Shown here: positions 11,070 through 22,921 of the stretch, one piece after another | Numbering within the stretch: the first letter of the stretch is position 1 | Layout: each line of letters opens with the position of its first letter | Assembly: GCA_001599755.1 (NCBI GenBank) | Contig: BCHX01000001.1 | Span: forward strand, 4,774,001-4,838,000 | Origin: Gliomastix tumulicola | Taxonomy: Eukaryota; Ascomycota; Sordariomycetes; Hypocreales; Bionectriaceae | Reading direction: 5' to 3' | Length of the DNA stretch: 64,000 nucleotides | Notes under the pieces: generated by a model | Told to the model about the DNA's origin: nothing | Database searches by the model: none | Seen by the model: only the letters and a program-made list of their open reading frames with translations | Position numbers and translations under genes: made by a program

Positions 11070-12264
11070 ATGGCCGGGCAGTCGAAGCCAGAGATTTCGC
11101 CTTGGGGCAAGGCAGTCGCCGGTGCTACTGGTGCCGTCCTTGCCAACGCCCTTGTCTATCCCCTTGACATGTGAGTAGCCTTGCGCGCTGTCCACCCCCC
11201 TCACATCAGTGCTGACCAGTCTCGGCGGTGTAGAGTCAAGACACGGATGCAGGTCCAGGTTCGCTCGAACGGAAAGATAACCGACTCCGACCAACCACAT
11301 TACGATTCGACTTGGGATGCTTTAAGGCAAATTGTAGCGGAGGATGGGCTGATCGGCTTGTACAATGGAATCAATGGTTCCCTGCTCGGCGTCGCGTCGA
11401 CAAACTTCGCATACTTCTACTGGTATACGATTGTCAGGACACTCTACGTCAAGTACTCCAAGTCGACCGCTCCTCCGGGCACCGCAGTCGAGCTCTCCCT
11501 TGGCGCCATTGCCGGAGCTGTCGCACAAGTCTTCACCATCCCTGTTGCCGTCGTAACGACGCGCCAGCAGACTGCCTCTAAGGAGGATCGGAAGGGTATC
11601 TTCGCGACAGGCCGTGAGGTTGTCAAAGGCCCAGATGGCGTGACCGGGCTGTGGAGAGGACTCAAGGCAAGCTTGGTTCTCGTCGTCAACCCCGCGATCA
11701 CCTACGGCGCGTATGAGCGCTTGAAGACGTCTTTCTTCCCAGGCAAGGCAACCTTGAGGCCTTGGGAGGCTTTCCGTAAGTGTTTACTCAGACCTGTGCC
11801 CCCACGAACCAGCTGCTAACGAGACACCTTTCCCTCGCAGTCCTTGGTGCTGCCTCAAAAGCGCTGGCAACGATTGCAACCCAGCCACTGATTGTCGCCA
11901 AGGTTGGACTGCAGTCCAAGCCTCCGCCTGCGAGGAACGGGAAGCCGTTCAAGAGTTTCATCGAGGTGATGAACTTCATTATCGAGCATGAGGGCCTCGT
12001 AGGTCTTTTCAAGGGCATTGGCCCGCAAATCCTAAAAGGGCTCCTGGTGCAGGGTATCCTAATGATGACCAAGGAGAGGTGGGTTGACTCCTCAGCTTCT
12101 CTCGCTGTGATCAAGGGCTAATATCTCGCAGGGTCGAATTGCTCTTCGTACTGCTGCTACGGTACCTGAAGACCATCCATTTGCAACGGCTTCAAAGCTT
12201 GACCAAGCAAGTTCCTGTGCCAGCCGCAGTGAGCGAGGTAGCAAAGCCGCTGCAAACATCTTGA
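11070..12264 (+). CDS. ANT1: Peroxisomal adenine nucleotide / PMP47-type carrier (mitochondrial carrier family)
   Basis: Four exons (11070-11170, 11234-11775, 11841-12078, 12132-12264) with introns of 63, 65 and 53 bp give 337 residues. Three carrier repeats are visible, each opening with a degenerate P-x-[D/E]-x-x-[K/R] signature: YPLDIVKTRMQVQ, where the D-I codon is split by intron 1; IPVAVVTTRQQ; and TQPLIVAKVGLQS. The N-terminus (AVAGATGAVLANALVYPLD) and the TTRQQ motif are typical of the PMP47/Ant1 branch, which imports ATP into peroxisomes in exchange for AMP to support fatty-acid activation and beta-oxidation. Intron 1 unspliced hits a stop at once. The distinction from related CoA or NAD carriers rests on motif memory only. 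Confidence 0.85.
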
Positions 12265-12790
12265 GCATGTGTAGGACGCATTACAGCTGCATACACTTGC
12301 ATTTGTCGAAGATCATGAGCCCTATGATGTGGCTGTTACGAAAGATATATAACGGAGGGTCGGCGAGTCGCTGCTAAGATGCGCAGCGAGAAACGTCGAT
12401 TGAAATTCATCTTGCGATCTGCTATTAAAATCAATTTCTGCTGGGCTGGAGTATATACCTATGGATAGCTACTAAGGCACCGTAAGTGCCATATATATAC
12501 CGACTATTATAGAAAGCTTGAACTGCGCGTCGCGATGAGATCAAGAAGTGAACGATTTCTCCCCCTCCAAACTTATACCTTATCTAGCCGAAATCGCTTA
12601 TCCAGATAAGCTACCGAGGTACCTTATCAAACCGCCAAGCGGATCCGACAGATCATGTTTATTACATAAGCTGGCATGTGTAGGGCTCACGATGTGGAAA
12701 CCCCACACAAGTTTTACGACTGGCATTTTCAACTCAGCTCCTGCACTTGATCGAACCTCATATTGATTCGCAAAGCATCAAGCCGTCACA
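12265..12790. promoter_or_regulatory. Intergenic: carrier 3' flank and eL29 promoter
   Basis: Spacer of 526 bp between two genes on the same strand. It is mildly AT-rich (TATATA runs near 12340-12350, 12450 and 12490) and holds no supported gene. The last ~250 bp should carry the eL29 promoter. Confidence 0.4.
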
Positions 12791-13168
12791 ATGGCCAGTG
12801 AGTTACTGAAATTCCGCGTACCATTTTGTTTTACAGTGACTAATCTCCGAATCTTTCAGAGTCGAAGAACAGCTCCCAGCACAACCAGCAGCGCAAGGCG
12901 CACCGCAACGGGTCAGTTAGCTTGCGAAAACGACCACCGACTGTATCGTGCCCTATTGACATCCCTCCAGTATCACCAAGCCCAAGACGTCCCGTTACCC
13001 GTCGCTGAAGGGCGTCGACCCCAAGTTCCGCCGCAACCACCGACATGCTCTCCACGGCACGGCTAAGGCTCTGGTACGCAACCATTGGAACATGATATTC
13101 CGCAATCCCGGCGATCCTAACTATTTTTACAGAAGGAGGCAAAGGAGGGCAAGCGCGAGACGGTGTAA
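12791..13168 (+). CDS. RPL29: 60S ribosomal protein eL29
   Basis: Four tiny exons (12791-12797, 12860-12911, 12971-13073, 13133-13168) encode 65 residues. The product begins MAKSKNSSQHNQQRKAHRNG and continues ITKPKTSRYPSLKGVDPKF with RRNHRHALHGTAKAL, which is diagnostic of eL29, a small, very basic protein near the 60S-40S interface. It ends KEAKEGKRETV. The first exon carries only seven coding bases (ATG GCC A). The introns are 62, 59 and 59 bp, and the last has a CTAAC branch site followed by TTTTTACAG. Intron-rich structure with a minimal first exon is common for fungal ribosomal protein genes. No single ORF reveals this gene; it appears only on splicing. Confidence 0.93.
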
Positions 13169-14777
13169 CGCTACGTCAGTGTTCAGCATGCACGCTATGG
13201 GTACGAAAACGGATCTCGAGTTCACCCGACATGAACAGGGGAACACATGGGATAGATCAGGGCTGGGCCTGGCACGGCGCCCATGAATAGGCGAATACAA
13301 TCGATTTTCGACACAAGACAATGATAGACTGCACAGCCAGTCAGTAGATGTGATGCTCGAGGAGTGACTTCAACCCAAGGCACACAGACGCCATCGCCTT
13401 AGTCATGATGTGCAGTTGTCTCAAACATGGGAAAGTCGACATCCGGCCCAGATCCAGGCACGGAATGGAAACATGAAACGGAGTGTGGGATTCCCAACCA
13501 CAGGCTCTGCGCAGAAAAGATCCGTTCTCCTCCTCCCTCATTCCCATGAAGTCCAGCCACATTGTATTGCAACTCTCATGACACATGCGGAAGCTTCAAT
13601 ACCCACCAGTACGAGACACTGGCGACATTCTCCCTTGGCTTGAGCTGCAATATGTATTCTGGTCGCCGACTGTCATGCTACTCGAAAGCATGACTGATCA
13701 ATCCGTGATGAGAGGGAAAGGCATCGTCATGTGCCATGTAGCTTCCTGAGCTTTCAGGCGTCCGGAAGGCATCCCTGCCACACAGTACACCCGGGCGATG
13801 CATAAGCCGATCCGTATCATCTCCATGTTCTAGGGACGAGACAGGTCCGGCTGTGTTTAAAACACCAGTGGACTCCGGAATGTTGGAATGCGAGCCTGGG
13901 GCTGTAACAAACGACGGGGCTGATAGGACATAAATGGTGGGAGCGAGCTTGGCAGGTGCTAGGTCGTAAATGTAGGTATGCTCCAATCAGGGATCCCGGA
14001 CCGCCGCTGTCAGCAGCAAATGTTGGTGCATGGCGACACCTCGTCTCCCGAATTGCATATGCCAGGTCGGCCAGGGCTGCTTGCTATCTAGGCCTGCTAG
14101 ACCTGCCAGGGCGCCCACTCTGTCGCTTGTCTTGCTTGTCAAAAGTGCGGACCCTGACCCCGAAACTGCAAACTGCACACTGAAAACTGGGTACAAACAC
14201 GCCAGAGAGGCTAAGCCCGAAAAAAAACCTACGAGGCCAGTGCCACGCCACACAGAGCACTGGGCCCTGGGACTGGAACTGGAACTGGGAGCTGATGTTT
14301 CGTATCCTTTCTTGGTCCATCAGCCTGGCCATGTGATTTTCTGCAACCTGCCTGGACGCAGCTTTTTCTTCTTCTCTTCCTCTCCCGGCGGCCGCTCGTC
14401 ATTCTTACTTTCTCTAGCTGACCTTGACTTTGAGTGAGTGCTGCCTTCTGCACTGGTCCCTCTCTGTCGTCTTGGGTGGAATCAGCAAGCTTGCCACCTG
14501 ATGACTGTTCTGACCTCGAGACCACAAATTCCAGTATGACCATCGACTTCGCGCCGCTTTGCAGGGGATTATGAAATAGCATTTTGCTCATCCCATCCGC
14601 CGGACGAATTTACTTGACCGGCAGTCGCTCTCTACTCGAGCTAGAGGCAATTTTCGACGCTCGCCAGCCCAACCTTGCCTCTGTCCCTCTAGGCTTACCA
14701 GTTAGCCCCCGTCATCCCATCTATCTCGTCGTTTCAACCGCTCCAAAACCTATCGAGTACGTCGATATTTGCACATC
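13169..14777. promoter_or_regulatory. Intergenic: eL29 3' flank and VTS1 promoter/leader
   Basis: Spacer of 1.6 kb with ordinary composition and only short ORFs on both strands, none recognised. The pyrimidine-rich segment around 14360-14420 and the following ~350 bp look like promoter and 5' leader for the VTS1 gene. Confidence 0.4.
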
Positions 14778-16821
14778 ATGTCGGGCAATCACATCATCGG
14801 GAATCGCAACAGCACCCCCGAGGCAAACACGACTGCGTCCCTGCGTCCCCCTTCTTCGAGGACCATCCATGCCGGTCACTCTCTCCGAGCCTCGGCCGAC
14901 ATGGCCAGCCTGACGAACTCGACGGCTGCGAATAGAACTCGCCCGTCGTCCGATTTCTACGGCCAGAGCCAGCAGGGTCACGGGCCAGGTGGCTCTGAGG
15001 CTGATCCTCAAGACAACGCAACCCAGCAATGGATTGCTGACATAGACCAATACGAGACCACCCTGGAGGAGATGGCTGCTGCCACCTTGGATCAAGATTT
15101 CAAGGACGAGCTCAGTGCTATCGAGCAGTGGTTCCGCGTCCTCAGCGAGGCCGAGCGTACCGCCGCCCTCTACGCATTGCTTCAGCAGACTACTCAGGTC
15201 CAGATCCGTTTCTTCATACAGGTTCTTCAGCAAATGGGTAAGAATCACCCAATGTCCGGTGTCTTGTCGCCCGCAAACTTTGACAAGGGTTCGTGCACTT
15301 CACTTTCACAGACGAGGCCTGTCCATCAGATAGCTAACCATACCTCAGACCCTATGTCCAACCGACTCAACGATGCCATGAGCAAGCTCAACGTGGACTC
15401 TGCTCGAAACTCGTTTGCGCGAACGTCGACAATCGGGTCCGTCAAACGTCATTCTGGACTGGACCCATCCACCATCAACGCCATGTTTCCCGATGCCGCG
15501 GCTGCCATTGCTACTGAGAAGGCCAAGTTCACCCAGCACACTGGCAACCCGCCTTCCTCGAACCGAAACAGCGCCGCTCTGGATCAACGCTCCTCTCTAG
15601 CTACACCGGGGCTTCCTACCCCTCTCGAATCGCGCGAGACTGGTGCCAGCGGCTCTGCTCCTTCTTGGGGAGCCAATTCGTCGGAACAAGCCAAGGCTAA
15701 GGCGCCGTCAGCCCAGGCTCCCATGGGTCAATTTGTTCAACCGACTCCCTCTGGCGGCTTGAGGTCGCCGAGGCCACCGATGGCCAACAATGCCCCAATT
15801 CAGAGTACCACCTTGACTGCGCCGGATAAGAACGCCAGCGACCTCCCCCTCCTGTCCCCCTACGGACCCAACAGCGGTAACTGGGCTTCCATGGTGAACA
15901 CACCAATGACTGGCACCTTCAATACGAACGCCCAAGGTGGCTCACAGGCTGACATGGTTGCGAATGCTACAGCCATGAAGTTGGCGGCTCTCTCTACGGT
16001 GAACAATCGATTTGCTCTCGACGATGTCCGCAAGTATCGTCGAGCCAGGTCCAATGATGCCCCAGGCAGGAACGCTGGTATTCAGCCACCTTTGTCCCCT
16101 GGACTTCCCACCGGACAAGGGCTGGGCCTCCCCGGAACAAACGTAGTTATGATCAACGAGCATGGCCAAGTGCTCGGGCGCGACCAAATTCTGGCTCTTC
16201 AGGCTCAGAACAGCATTGGCCTAGGCGGGCAACGGTCTCGACCTGGTTCCCCAGGTATCGCCATGCAAGGAGGTCTTGCCCACATGACGCCCTTTACGTC
16301 GCCACAGAACAACGGGTTCCTCAGCGCCTACGACGGCTCCGGCGGTTTGGTTGGAAATGGTCTCCAAGGCGTCAATCTGACGCCGCTAGGTCTGGGCGGT
16401 CATGAGGGCTACCTGTCTGATCACTCAGACATGGCCCGAGGGCGCTCCCCTCGTGGACGAAGAGGCAGCTCGAAGCCTCCTGAAGATCCGACGGATCCCA
16501 GCCTGCTTCAGGATATTCCAAGCTGGCTTCGAAGCCTGCGGCTTCACAAGTACACCGACAACCTCAAAGACATGAAGTGGACAGATCTGGTTGAGCTGGA
16601 CGACAAAGCTCTAGAGGCTCGCGGGGTCAACGCCTTGGGCGCTCGCCGGAAGATGCTCAAGGTATTCGAGCAAGTGAAAGGTACGTAAGGTCAAACGCGG
16701 TGTAGGGGAGGCGTTTCGTCTCAAAAGCTCTACTGCACGCTTCGTCTCTCACTACGCTTGGCTTTGGAATTCGATCGCTGACGATAAAACAGAAGCCAAG
16801 GCCGAAGGAAAGCTTGCTTAA
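14778..16821 (+). CDS. VTS1: SAM-domain RNA-binding post-transcriptional regulator Vts1
   Basis: Three exons (14778-15288, 15349-16680, 16793-16821) give 623 residues. An N-terminal helical block ([20 protein letters not shown] to [10 protein letters not shown], about residues 85-155) is typical of fungal Vts1. A long Ser/Pro/Asn/Gly-rich linker follows. The C-terminal SAM domain (about 553-613) runs from [20 protein letters not shown] to [15 protein letters not shown]. Vts1/Smaug SAM domains bind CNGG-loop hairpins in mRNAs and recruit deadenylation and decay factors. The final nine residues (EAKAEGKLA, the first split by the intron) come from a short last exon after a 112-bp intron with a GCTGAC branch site. 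Intron 1 is 60 bp and has no in-frame stop, so retention would add 20 residues. The gene is convergent with TFC4. Confidence 0.9.
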
Positions 16822-17316
16822 GCCGATTGCCCTAGGAGAGGGTTCTGGGACGATGAATCATGACGTGCATGTGCTCTGGGTCAATTGCTTGCTTGCTCGT
16901 TACATTCATTCTTTTTGGAGGCGAATCTCGATGCTGAGGTCTATCGCACCGCGCCGCCATGTTTAATGCGGACCACATGGTCTAGCGGACAAGGCATGCT
17001 TGGTCATGCTAATTGATGTCAATTCACGATTACAACTAGCATGCTACACACATATTGGGGACATGGAGAAGCAGTCAGTTGTGTTTATTATCATAATTAC
17101 TCGAGCTAGCAACGTCTCAAGGCGAGAAGAAGATCTAGAGAGTGAGTGTTTACTGCTGGCCAAGCGCATCAACTGACTTTTCTACCGCCTCGTATGCTCA
17201 CTTTCCGTCTACCAGCAAGGAGAAAACCAATAGTCGAAGACGGTATGCAGAACTCGGGGTCGGGGGTCGGCCGTCAGATGGACGGGTAGTAGGTAGAGAG
17301 TATTAATGTCACCAAC
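16822..17316. other. 3' flank between convergent VTS1 and TFC4
   Basis: Spacer of 495 bp between two stop codons. Nothing beyond probable 3' UTRs is visible. Confidence 0.5.
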
Positions 17317-20300
17317 TTATAAAACCAGCCCGTCTTTGATCACCTGTAACGCCTTGCCCCTATTACTCACACTCAATAAGGATATTGCTTCGTTCGCCTT
17401 GCTAAGAAGGTAGATGTCACTCTTCTCGGCGGCATGGTCGGCTGTATCGGTGGCAAGAGAGTAGTATTTCAACGCCATGGAAGTCATCCCGAGCAAGTGG
17501 AAGAGCCGACCGAGGTTGTAAAAGATCTCGGCTGACGCAGAGTCGTCATTAGGGTTTGCCACCTGCTCAGCATACTGCCAGATAAATGCCTGGCCTTGAA
17601 GGATCAGATACTGGCGGTTGGCGGACTGTCGCTTCATTCCGTGGTGGACGTAGGCAAGACCAAGACTCAAGTGAATCATGGGGTTATGGGGGTCAAGAGC
17701 ATATGCTCTGAGAAAGTACGCTGGATGAATGGTTAGCGGCGGATTCAAAAACATGTTGCAACTGTTCAACTCACTGAGAGCGTAGGTGTAACTGGTGGAA
17801 GAAAACAAAATGTGCCCGTAAAGCATAAGCAAGCACACGTCAAACTCGAGCTCAGAGGCCGGCACGCTGTTGAGCGCACTCGCCTGCTCTGTACTTTCCG
17901 GAAGAGCAGCTGCTTGACTCCTGTCAATAGCCTTGATTTGTCGCAAAATGTACTTTTGGGTCGGACCGGACGTGTACCACGAGATAGGAGACTGGCAAAG
18001 ACATGAGAGCAGGGCAAACATCCGAGAGCTATCAGATGTCATCCCGTCCTTCATGAGATGGCGTGCAATGGTAGTACACCTCTCCTCATCGCAGGTGTAG
18101 ATGGCACAAACTGTAAGAGGTTAGCAACCGTCAAGTTACGGGGACGATCGGGAGTTGGCTCACCACTCCAGGCTACATGAATCGCGAAGTGGTGGTCTGC
18201 AGAGTGGAATGCATTCGAGTCTCTGGCGGCTGCGCAAACTTGGTACGCTTCCTCCCGGCGATCCGCCATGGCCAACCCAATAGCATAGTCTATGAACAAG
18301 CCCAGCCACTGGTCGAAGGATATCCCCTGGTGAGTACTCTCGAAGAGGGTTTCGCGATGTCGATTCGCTGCATCGTTCTGGGGGTCCTGATTTGCAACTG
18401 TGTTAATCAATCACGTTAGTCTCTCTATTACCCAACACCATAATCCTTTCGGCGACATTACTCACTCCTCGTCAATCTTTCGTACATCTGGCCGAGCTCG
18501 GACTCGCCGGGCCCCGCTGGTGCTTGCAGGCTGCTTCTTGGACCTAGGAAACGTAGATACTTGTCCCACGAGTAGAACTTCTTGAGGGACCGGAAGTCGT
18601 CGATCAGTTCGCGTGACGATTGCATCCACGAATCCATGAGATCCTCCCTGCCGCTACGGATCTGTTGTCTGAGGTCGCACACTGCCTGATACTGTTGTGA
18701 CAGGCGAATCGCATGAGTCTGTTCTTCCTGGCGGCGTTTGTCAGGATTGACGAGGCGCTTTGGTCGGTAGCGCCTGGGTAGAACTGTCCGGCGATCTCTG
18801 GCGGCCGCAGGTTTGGCACTCTTCCTCGAACCCTGTGGCCCAATCCGTCTCGATACTGCGGCAGTAGACCGAGGAACACCTCTCCTATCCCAAGCTCCTA
18901 TAACGGGATGATGACTGCTTTCTTGGAGAGCCATAGCTTCGGCAGTCAGGATCAGGGCCTCTTCATCCTCCCTCGCCTTCTCATACATGTTTGCCAGCTC
19001 GATGCGAGGCTCAATGCAGTCTTCATCAATATCGATGGCAGTCAGGAAGCATTCTTCGGCAGAAGTATTGTCCCCAGCAGCGAGGTGGCATCGCCCCAGC
19101 TGCAGGTGAATATTAGGGTCGGGTTGTTCAGATAATTCGCGGAGAATTTCCAAATATTTGGCGGCTAATATGTGGTGGTGATGGGTAAGAAGCTCCGAGG
19201 CAACATCGTATATCAGAAAAGGGTACTCGTGGATGAAAACACGCGTGTAGGGCTCCTCAGGCTCTAGCCACGATAGATGTCGCTATGAATATGTTAGAAG
19301 AGGTTCTATGATGGAGGTTCTCTTTCCATCTTGTGGAAGAGGCGTGTGGACCTACCAATGCTTCGTCGACGTCCGCCAGACCTAGGCGATATCTGGCCAG
19401 GCGCGCTCGTAAATCTAGAGGCAGAGAGGAGCCGTACATAGCCTCGCTTGCATCAGGCGGTATGGCATTTGCCGCGAAGCTGGGCACCTCCGTCCGTCGG
19501 TCGTGGTCTACATCCCACTCACGGTCATCCTGTTGCCAGTCGACCCAATACGATTCCTCTTGCCTTCCCACGACCCATCTTGCCAGTGACCTCAGTTCAC
19601 GAATAGCCTCAACATACCGGTCGACTGAGGCGAAAAGCTCCACGTAATTTCCGATATCATGCCAGATGACTTCGGCAGGTTGGCTAGGCCCTTGGCTGAT
19701 TTCGATGTCGAAGTACCTCCGATACGCCGATATAGCAGTAGGAATAGCTGTCTCGGTATGCCGGTTGTCGACGCATGCCTCCGCGAGCTTGCGGACAATG
19801 TCGAGGTCGTGGGGGCGACGGTTGAGGTAGTACTTGTAATCTGCAATGGCAGAACCAAGGTGGCCCTGCTGATGGCAGATGGAGGCTTTACCCAGCCGCG
19901 CCTTCAAGTTGGACCCGTCCGCCTTCAGGGCGGCCGAATAGCATAGTCTGGCAGTGTGCAGATTCCCCTCCTCATCCTGACCAGCATGCTCAGTGGCATA
20001 CGAAGCACAGTTGAGCCATCCCTCGACGTTCTTGGGTCGCAGGTGGGCAGCATAGACCATAGCCGACAAGGCTTTGCTCACGTCCCCAATCTCGGCAAAG
20101 ATTGAGGATAGCGTTGTCCATGCCTGGTGAGTCTCGGCGTTGATCCTCACTACTTCCGACGCAAGATCCAGCGCTGTGGCATAATCGCCTGCAAGGAAGG
20201 CCTGGTTCACTTTGGCCAGACGGGCTGTAATGTCACCACGAGGCTTTGCGGCTCGCCGAGGGCCCCTGGTAACTCGTTGACCTCGCCTAGCAAGGCCTCC

Positions 20301-20568
20301 TCTCGACCCCGAAGCTGATGAAGAGCCTGCAAGCCCTTCAATACTGCCGTGGTGACCAGCTAGGAACTGACGAACTGACTCGTCAAACTTGGCCATGTCA
20401 CCCTTGAGCTCCTCCAGGTCGGAGTCGGCGTCTGACGCCACTCCATCGTCTCTACCAAAGGGTATCAGTTCAGAGCCAAAGGAAGGTTAAAGATTGGCGA
20501 AGCATAGGCCTGTTTGCATACCGATCAGTGGAGATCTCATTATCTGAAAAGTCTGAGAAAGATGCCAT
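17317..20568 (-). CDS. TFC4: TFIIIC TPR subunit Tfc4 / tau131 (Sfc4)
   Basis: Six exons (20568-20522, 20451-19356, 19282-18466, 18397-18164, 18110-17775, 17720-17317) with introns of 70, 73, 68, 53 and 54 bp sum to 2934 nt, or 977 residues. The start is a 47-nt exon (MASFSDFSDNEISTD). An acidic, low-complexity N-terminus precedes an array of TPRs from about residue 92 (ARLAKVNQAFLAGDYATALD). More TPR-like helices follow LQLGRCHLAAGDNTSAEE and FLRAYALDPHNPMIHLSLGL. The segments NQDPQNDA, HQGISFDQWLGLFIDYA and CDEERC support the family call. Tfc4 bridges TFIIIC bound at the A/B boxes to TFIIIB for RNA polymerase III transcription. The last intron is 54 bp and in frame. Its start codon lies only ~70-100 bp from the AT-rich transposon block. 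Confidence 0.92.
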
Positions 20569-20639
20569 CGTGATGTAGATGTTAAGAGAAGGAGTTAGTC
20601 CTGATCTCACATCTTGGCGCTTGACTGGGAGACCCCTGT

Positions 20640-21155
20640 GTAAATTAAGGTTAAGTGGAAGTTAATTACGAGGTAGTAATAGAATGGTATTCTGGATAGT
20701 ATTTCTAGTTATTTACCCTAAACCTTATCTTTAAAGTAAAGTATATTTTAAGAAAAGTTATAATAAAGCTATATTTAAATATATTATAATAATAATAATA
20801 ATATAATTTAAAGGTTTTATAAAATAACTAAAGATATTATATTTTAATTATTAAAATATATTTAAAAGAAGTTTTTTTTAAGCTTTTATAGCTTAATATA
20901 TAAAGTTTTTATATATAATATACTATTAAATAGTTAAAAATTAAATTTATTATATTAATAATTAATATAAAAAAAATTTAATTATATAAATAATTAATAT
21001 AATAAATAAATTATTTTTTAAAAGTTTAAAATAAATAAATTAAGGAGTTTTAATATTATCTTTAAAGTAATAAATATTAAATTATTATATATATTAACTA
21101 TTATAATATTTTATTCTTTATAATTATATAAAAGCTAAATAAATAATAAAGCTAA
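20640..21155. repeat. AT-rich RIP-mutated DNA left of element X
   Basis: Composition falls abruptly to mostly A/T near 20640. Every frame is broken by stops and CA/TG dinucleotides are almost absent. No ORF or identifiable element end is seen up to the start of element X. This is probably older RIP-degraded transposon DNA. Confidence 0.7.
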
Positions 21156-21636
21156 TATTAAGAAGGGGGAATATTAGTTTACTATACCTAGGTGATTCTA
21201 TTTATCTTAATAAAATATATTATAACCTAATTTTACTAAAATAGGTCTATTTTAAATAAAATTTAGTATATAAATAAAGAAAGATTAAATCTAGTAGTAT
21301 ATAAAATCTTAAGGTTATATCTCTAAAAATAAGTAAGAAAATTAATAAAAATAAAGTAAAAAGGGTACTTAAAAAAAATATAGTAATATCCTAGCTAGTA
21401 AAAGGCTTATAAGAATAAGGTCTTAATAATAATAAAGAGATTTTAATAATTAATATATAATTAAAAGAGTATATTATTATTATAGCTAGATCTTAAGATA
21501 TTATAGAGTATTTTATATAGGTCTATAAGAGCTATCTAGCTCTTAGGTTCTTCTAGGCCTAGGCCTAAAAGTACTAAATTCTTTTAAGTCTAATAATAGT
21601 GTTATTTATTAAGTTAGGTGTACTTACTTTATAATA
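21156..21636. repeat. Left LTR of element X
   Basis: Collinear with 24024-24378 plus 40661-40785 (together ~480 bp). Transition differences dominate, as expected for RIP. Confidence 0.75.
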
Positions 21637-22411
21637 TATTAAAATATTATTAATATTTAACTTTAAAATAGTTTATTAAAAAGAATTAAAAATAACTTAA
21701 TTAATATTTTAAGTAAATATTTTAATTATAATAATAAATAACTAGTTATTTAAGAATAAATTTTACACTAAATAATAATAAAGTATATAAATAAATAAAG
21801 CTTAATAGAAAATACTATAAGTTTATTATTAATTAGAAATAATATAATATTATTAATAGAAATAATTAGCTAAAAAAGAATAAATATAATATATATTATT
21901 ATTTTAATAATTAATAAGAATTAAACATATTTATTATAAATAAAAAGGAATAAGTAAGTCCCTAAGGAACTCACTTTTAGATAATACACTATAAACCTAA
22001 AGAGATAATTTATCTCTACTTAATTATTATTATAATAACATATTTACTAATATTAGCTATTTTTATTTATTTATTTAGTAATTATAATAGTAGTAAGAGG
22101 TAACTTAACCTACTAATTATTAAGTATAAGTTAATTTAATTTTTTTTTAAAAAGCTTTTAACTACTTTTAACTAATTAATATAAGTTAAATTAGGCTAAT
22201 ATTTATATATTTACTATTATATACAATATATTTTATAATAGCCTCCTTTTAGTATTAAAGTATTTAATTTAATAGCTAATTAAATAAATTAATATTATAT
22301 ATTAAACTAAATATTTTATACTATTAACTACTAGAATTAGTTACTTTTTAAGATAATTTACTATTAACCCCCTCTTTATTAAGTAATAACTATAGTAGAT
22401 ACTTATATTAC

Positions 22412-22630
22412 TGTCACATGTAGGCCGAGGGACCCCACTGGATTAATAAAATCGCGGAATAAAAGGCACTAAGCCTAAGAAAGCCTAATAAATCCCTAGG
22501 TATAAAAGAAGCTTAGAAGGAGAAATAGTTAAAGGGAGGTAATAATAAATACTATAATATATAATAACCCTACCTTTATAAAGTGTATTTATAGTATAAC
22601 TTACTTCTATATAAGACCTTTAATAATTAC

Positions 22631-22632
<2 letters not shown>
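22412..22632 (+). repeat. Repeat E, copy 1 (LTR-like, begins TGTCACATGTAGGCC)
   Basis: A short stretch that escaped heavy mutation begins TGTCACATGTAGGCCGAGGG and is followed by AT-rich sequence. A degraded inverted copy lies at 50262-50473, where the same bases appear as transitions. The TG start suggests an LTR boundary. The 3' end is obscured by the adjacent TAA microsatellite. Confidence 0.55.
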
Positions 22633-22726
<94 letters not shown>

Positions 22727-22826
22727 NNNNNNNNNNNNNNNNNNNNNNNNNNNNNNNNNNNNNNNNNNNNNNNNNNNNNNNNNNNNNNNNNNNNNNNNNN
22801 NNNNNNNNNNNNNNNNNNNNNNNNNN

Positions 22827-22921
<95 letters not shown>
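22632..22921. repeat. (TAA)n microsatellite containing a 100-N assembly gap
   Basis: About 95 bp of pure (TAA)n lie on each side of a run of exactly 100 Ns (22727-22826). The round number is the usual placeholder for a gap of unknown length, so the true tract and anything inside it are missing. Confidence 0.97.

Noticed and set aside
10646..11146. 166-codon minus-strand ORF antisense to the carrier gene's start
   Set aside because: Overlaps the true first exon of the carrier gene in antisense and has no domain.
14769..14777. Upstream in-frame start for VTS1 at 14769
   Set aside because: That codon is TTG; the first ATG at 14778 is the natural start.
1..20640. tRNA genes in the intergenic gaps
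   Set aside because: I looked for B-box-like GGTTCGANTCC with a matching acceptor stem and found none; a tRNAscan run would settle it.
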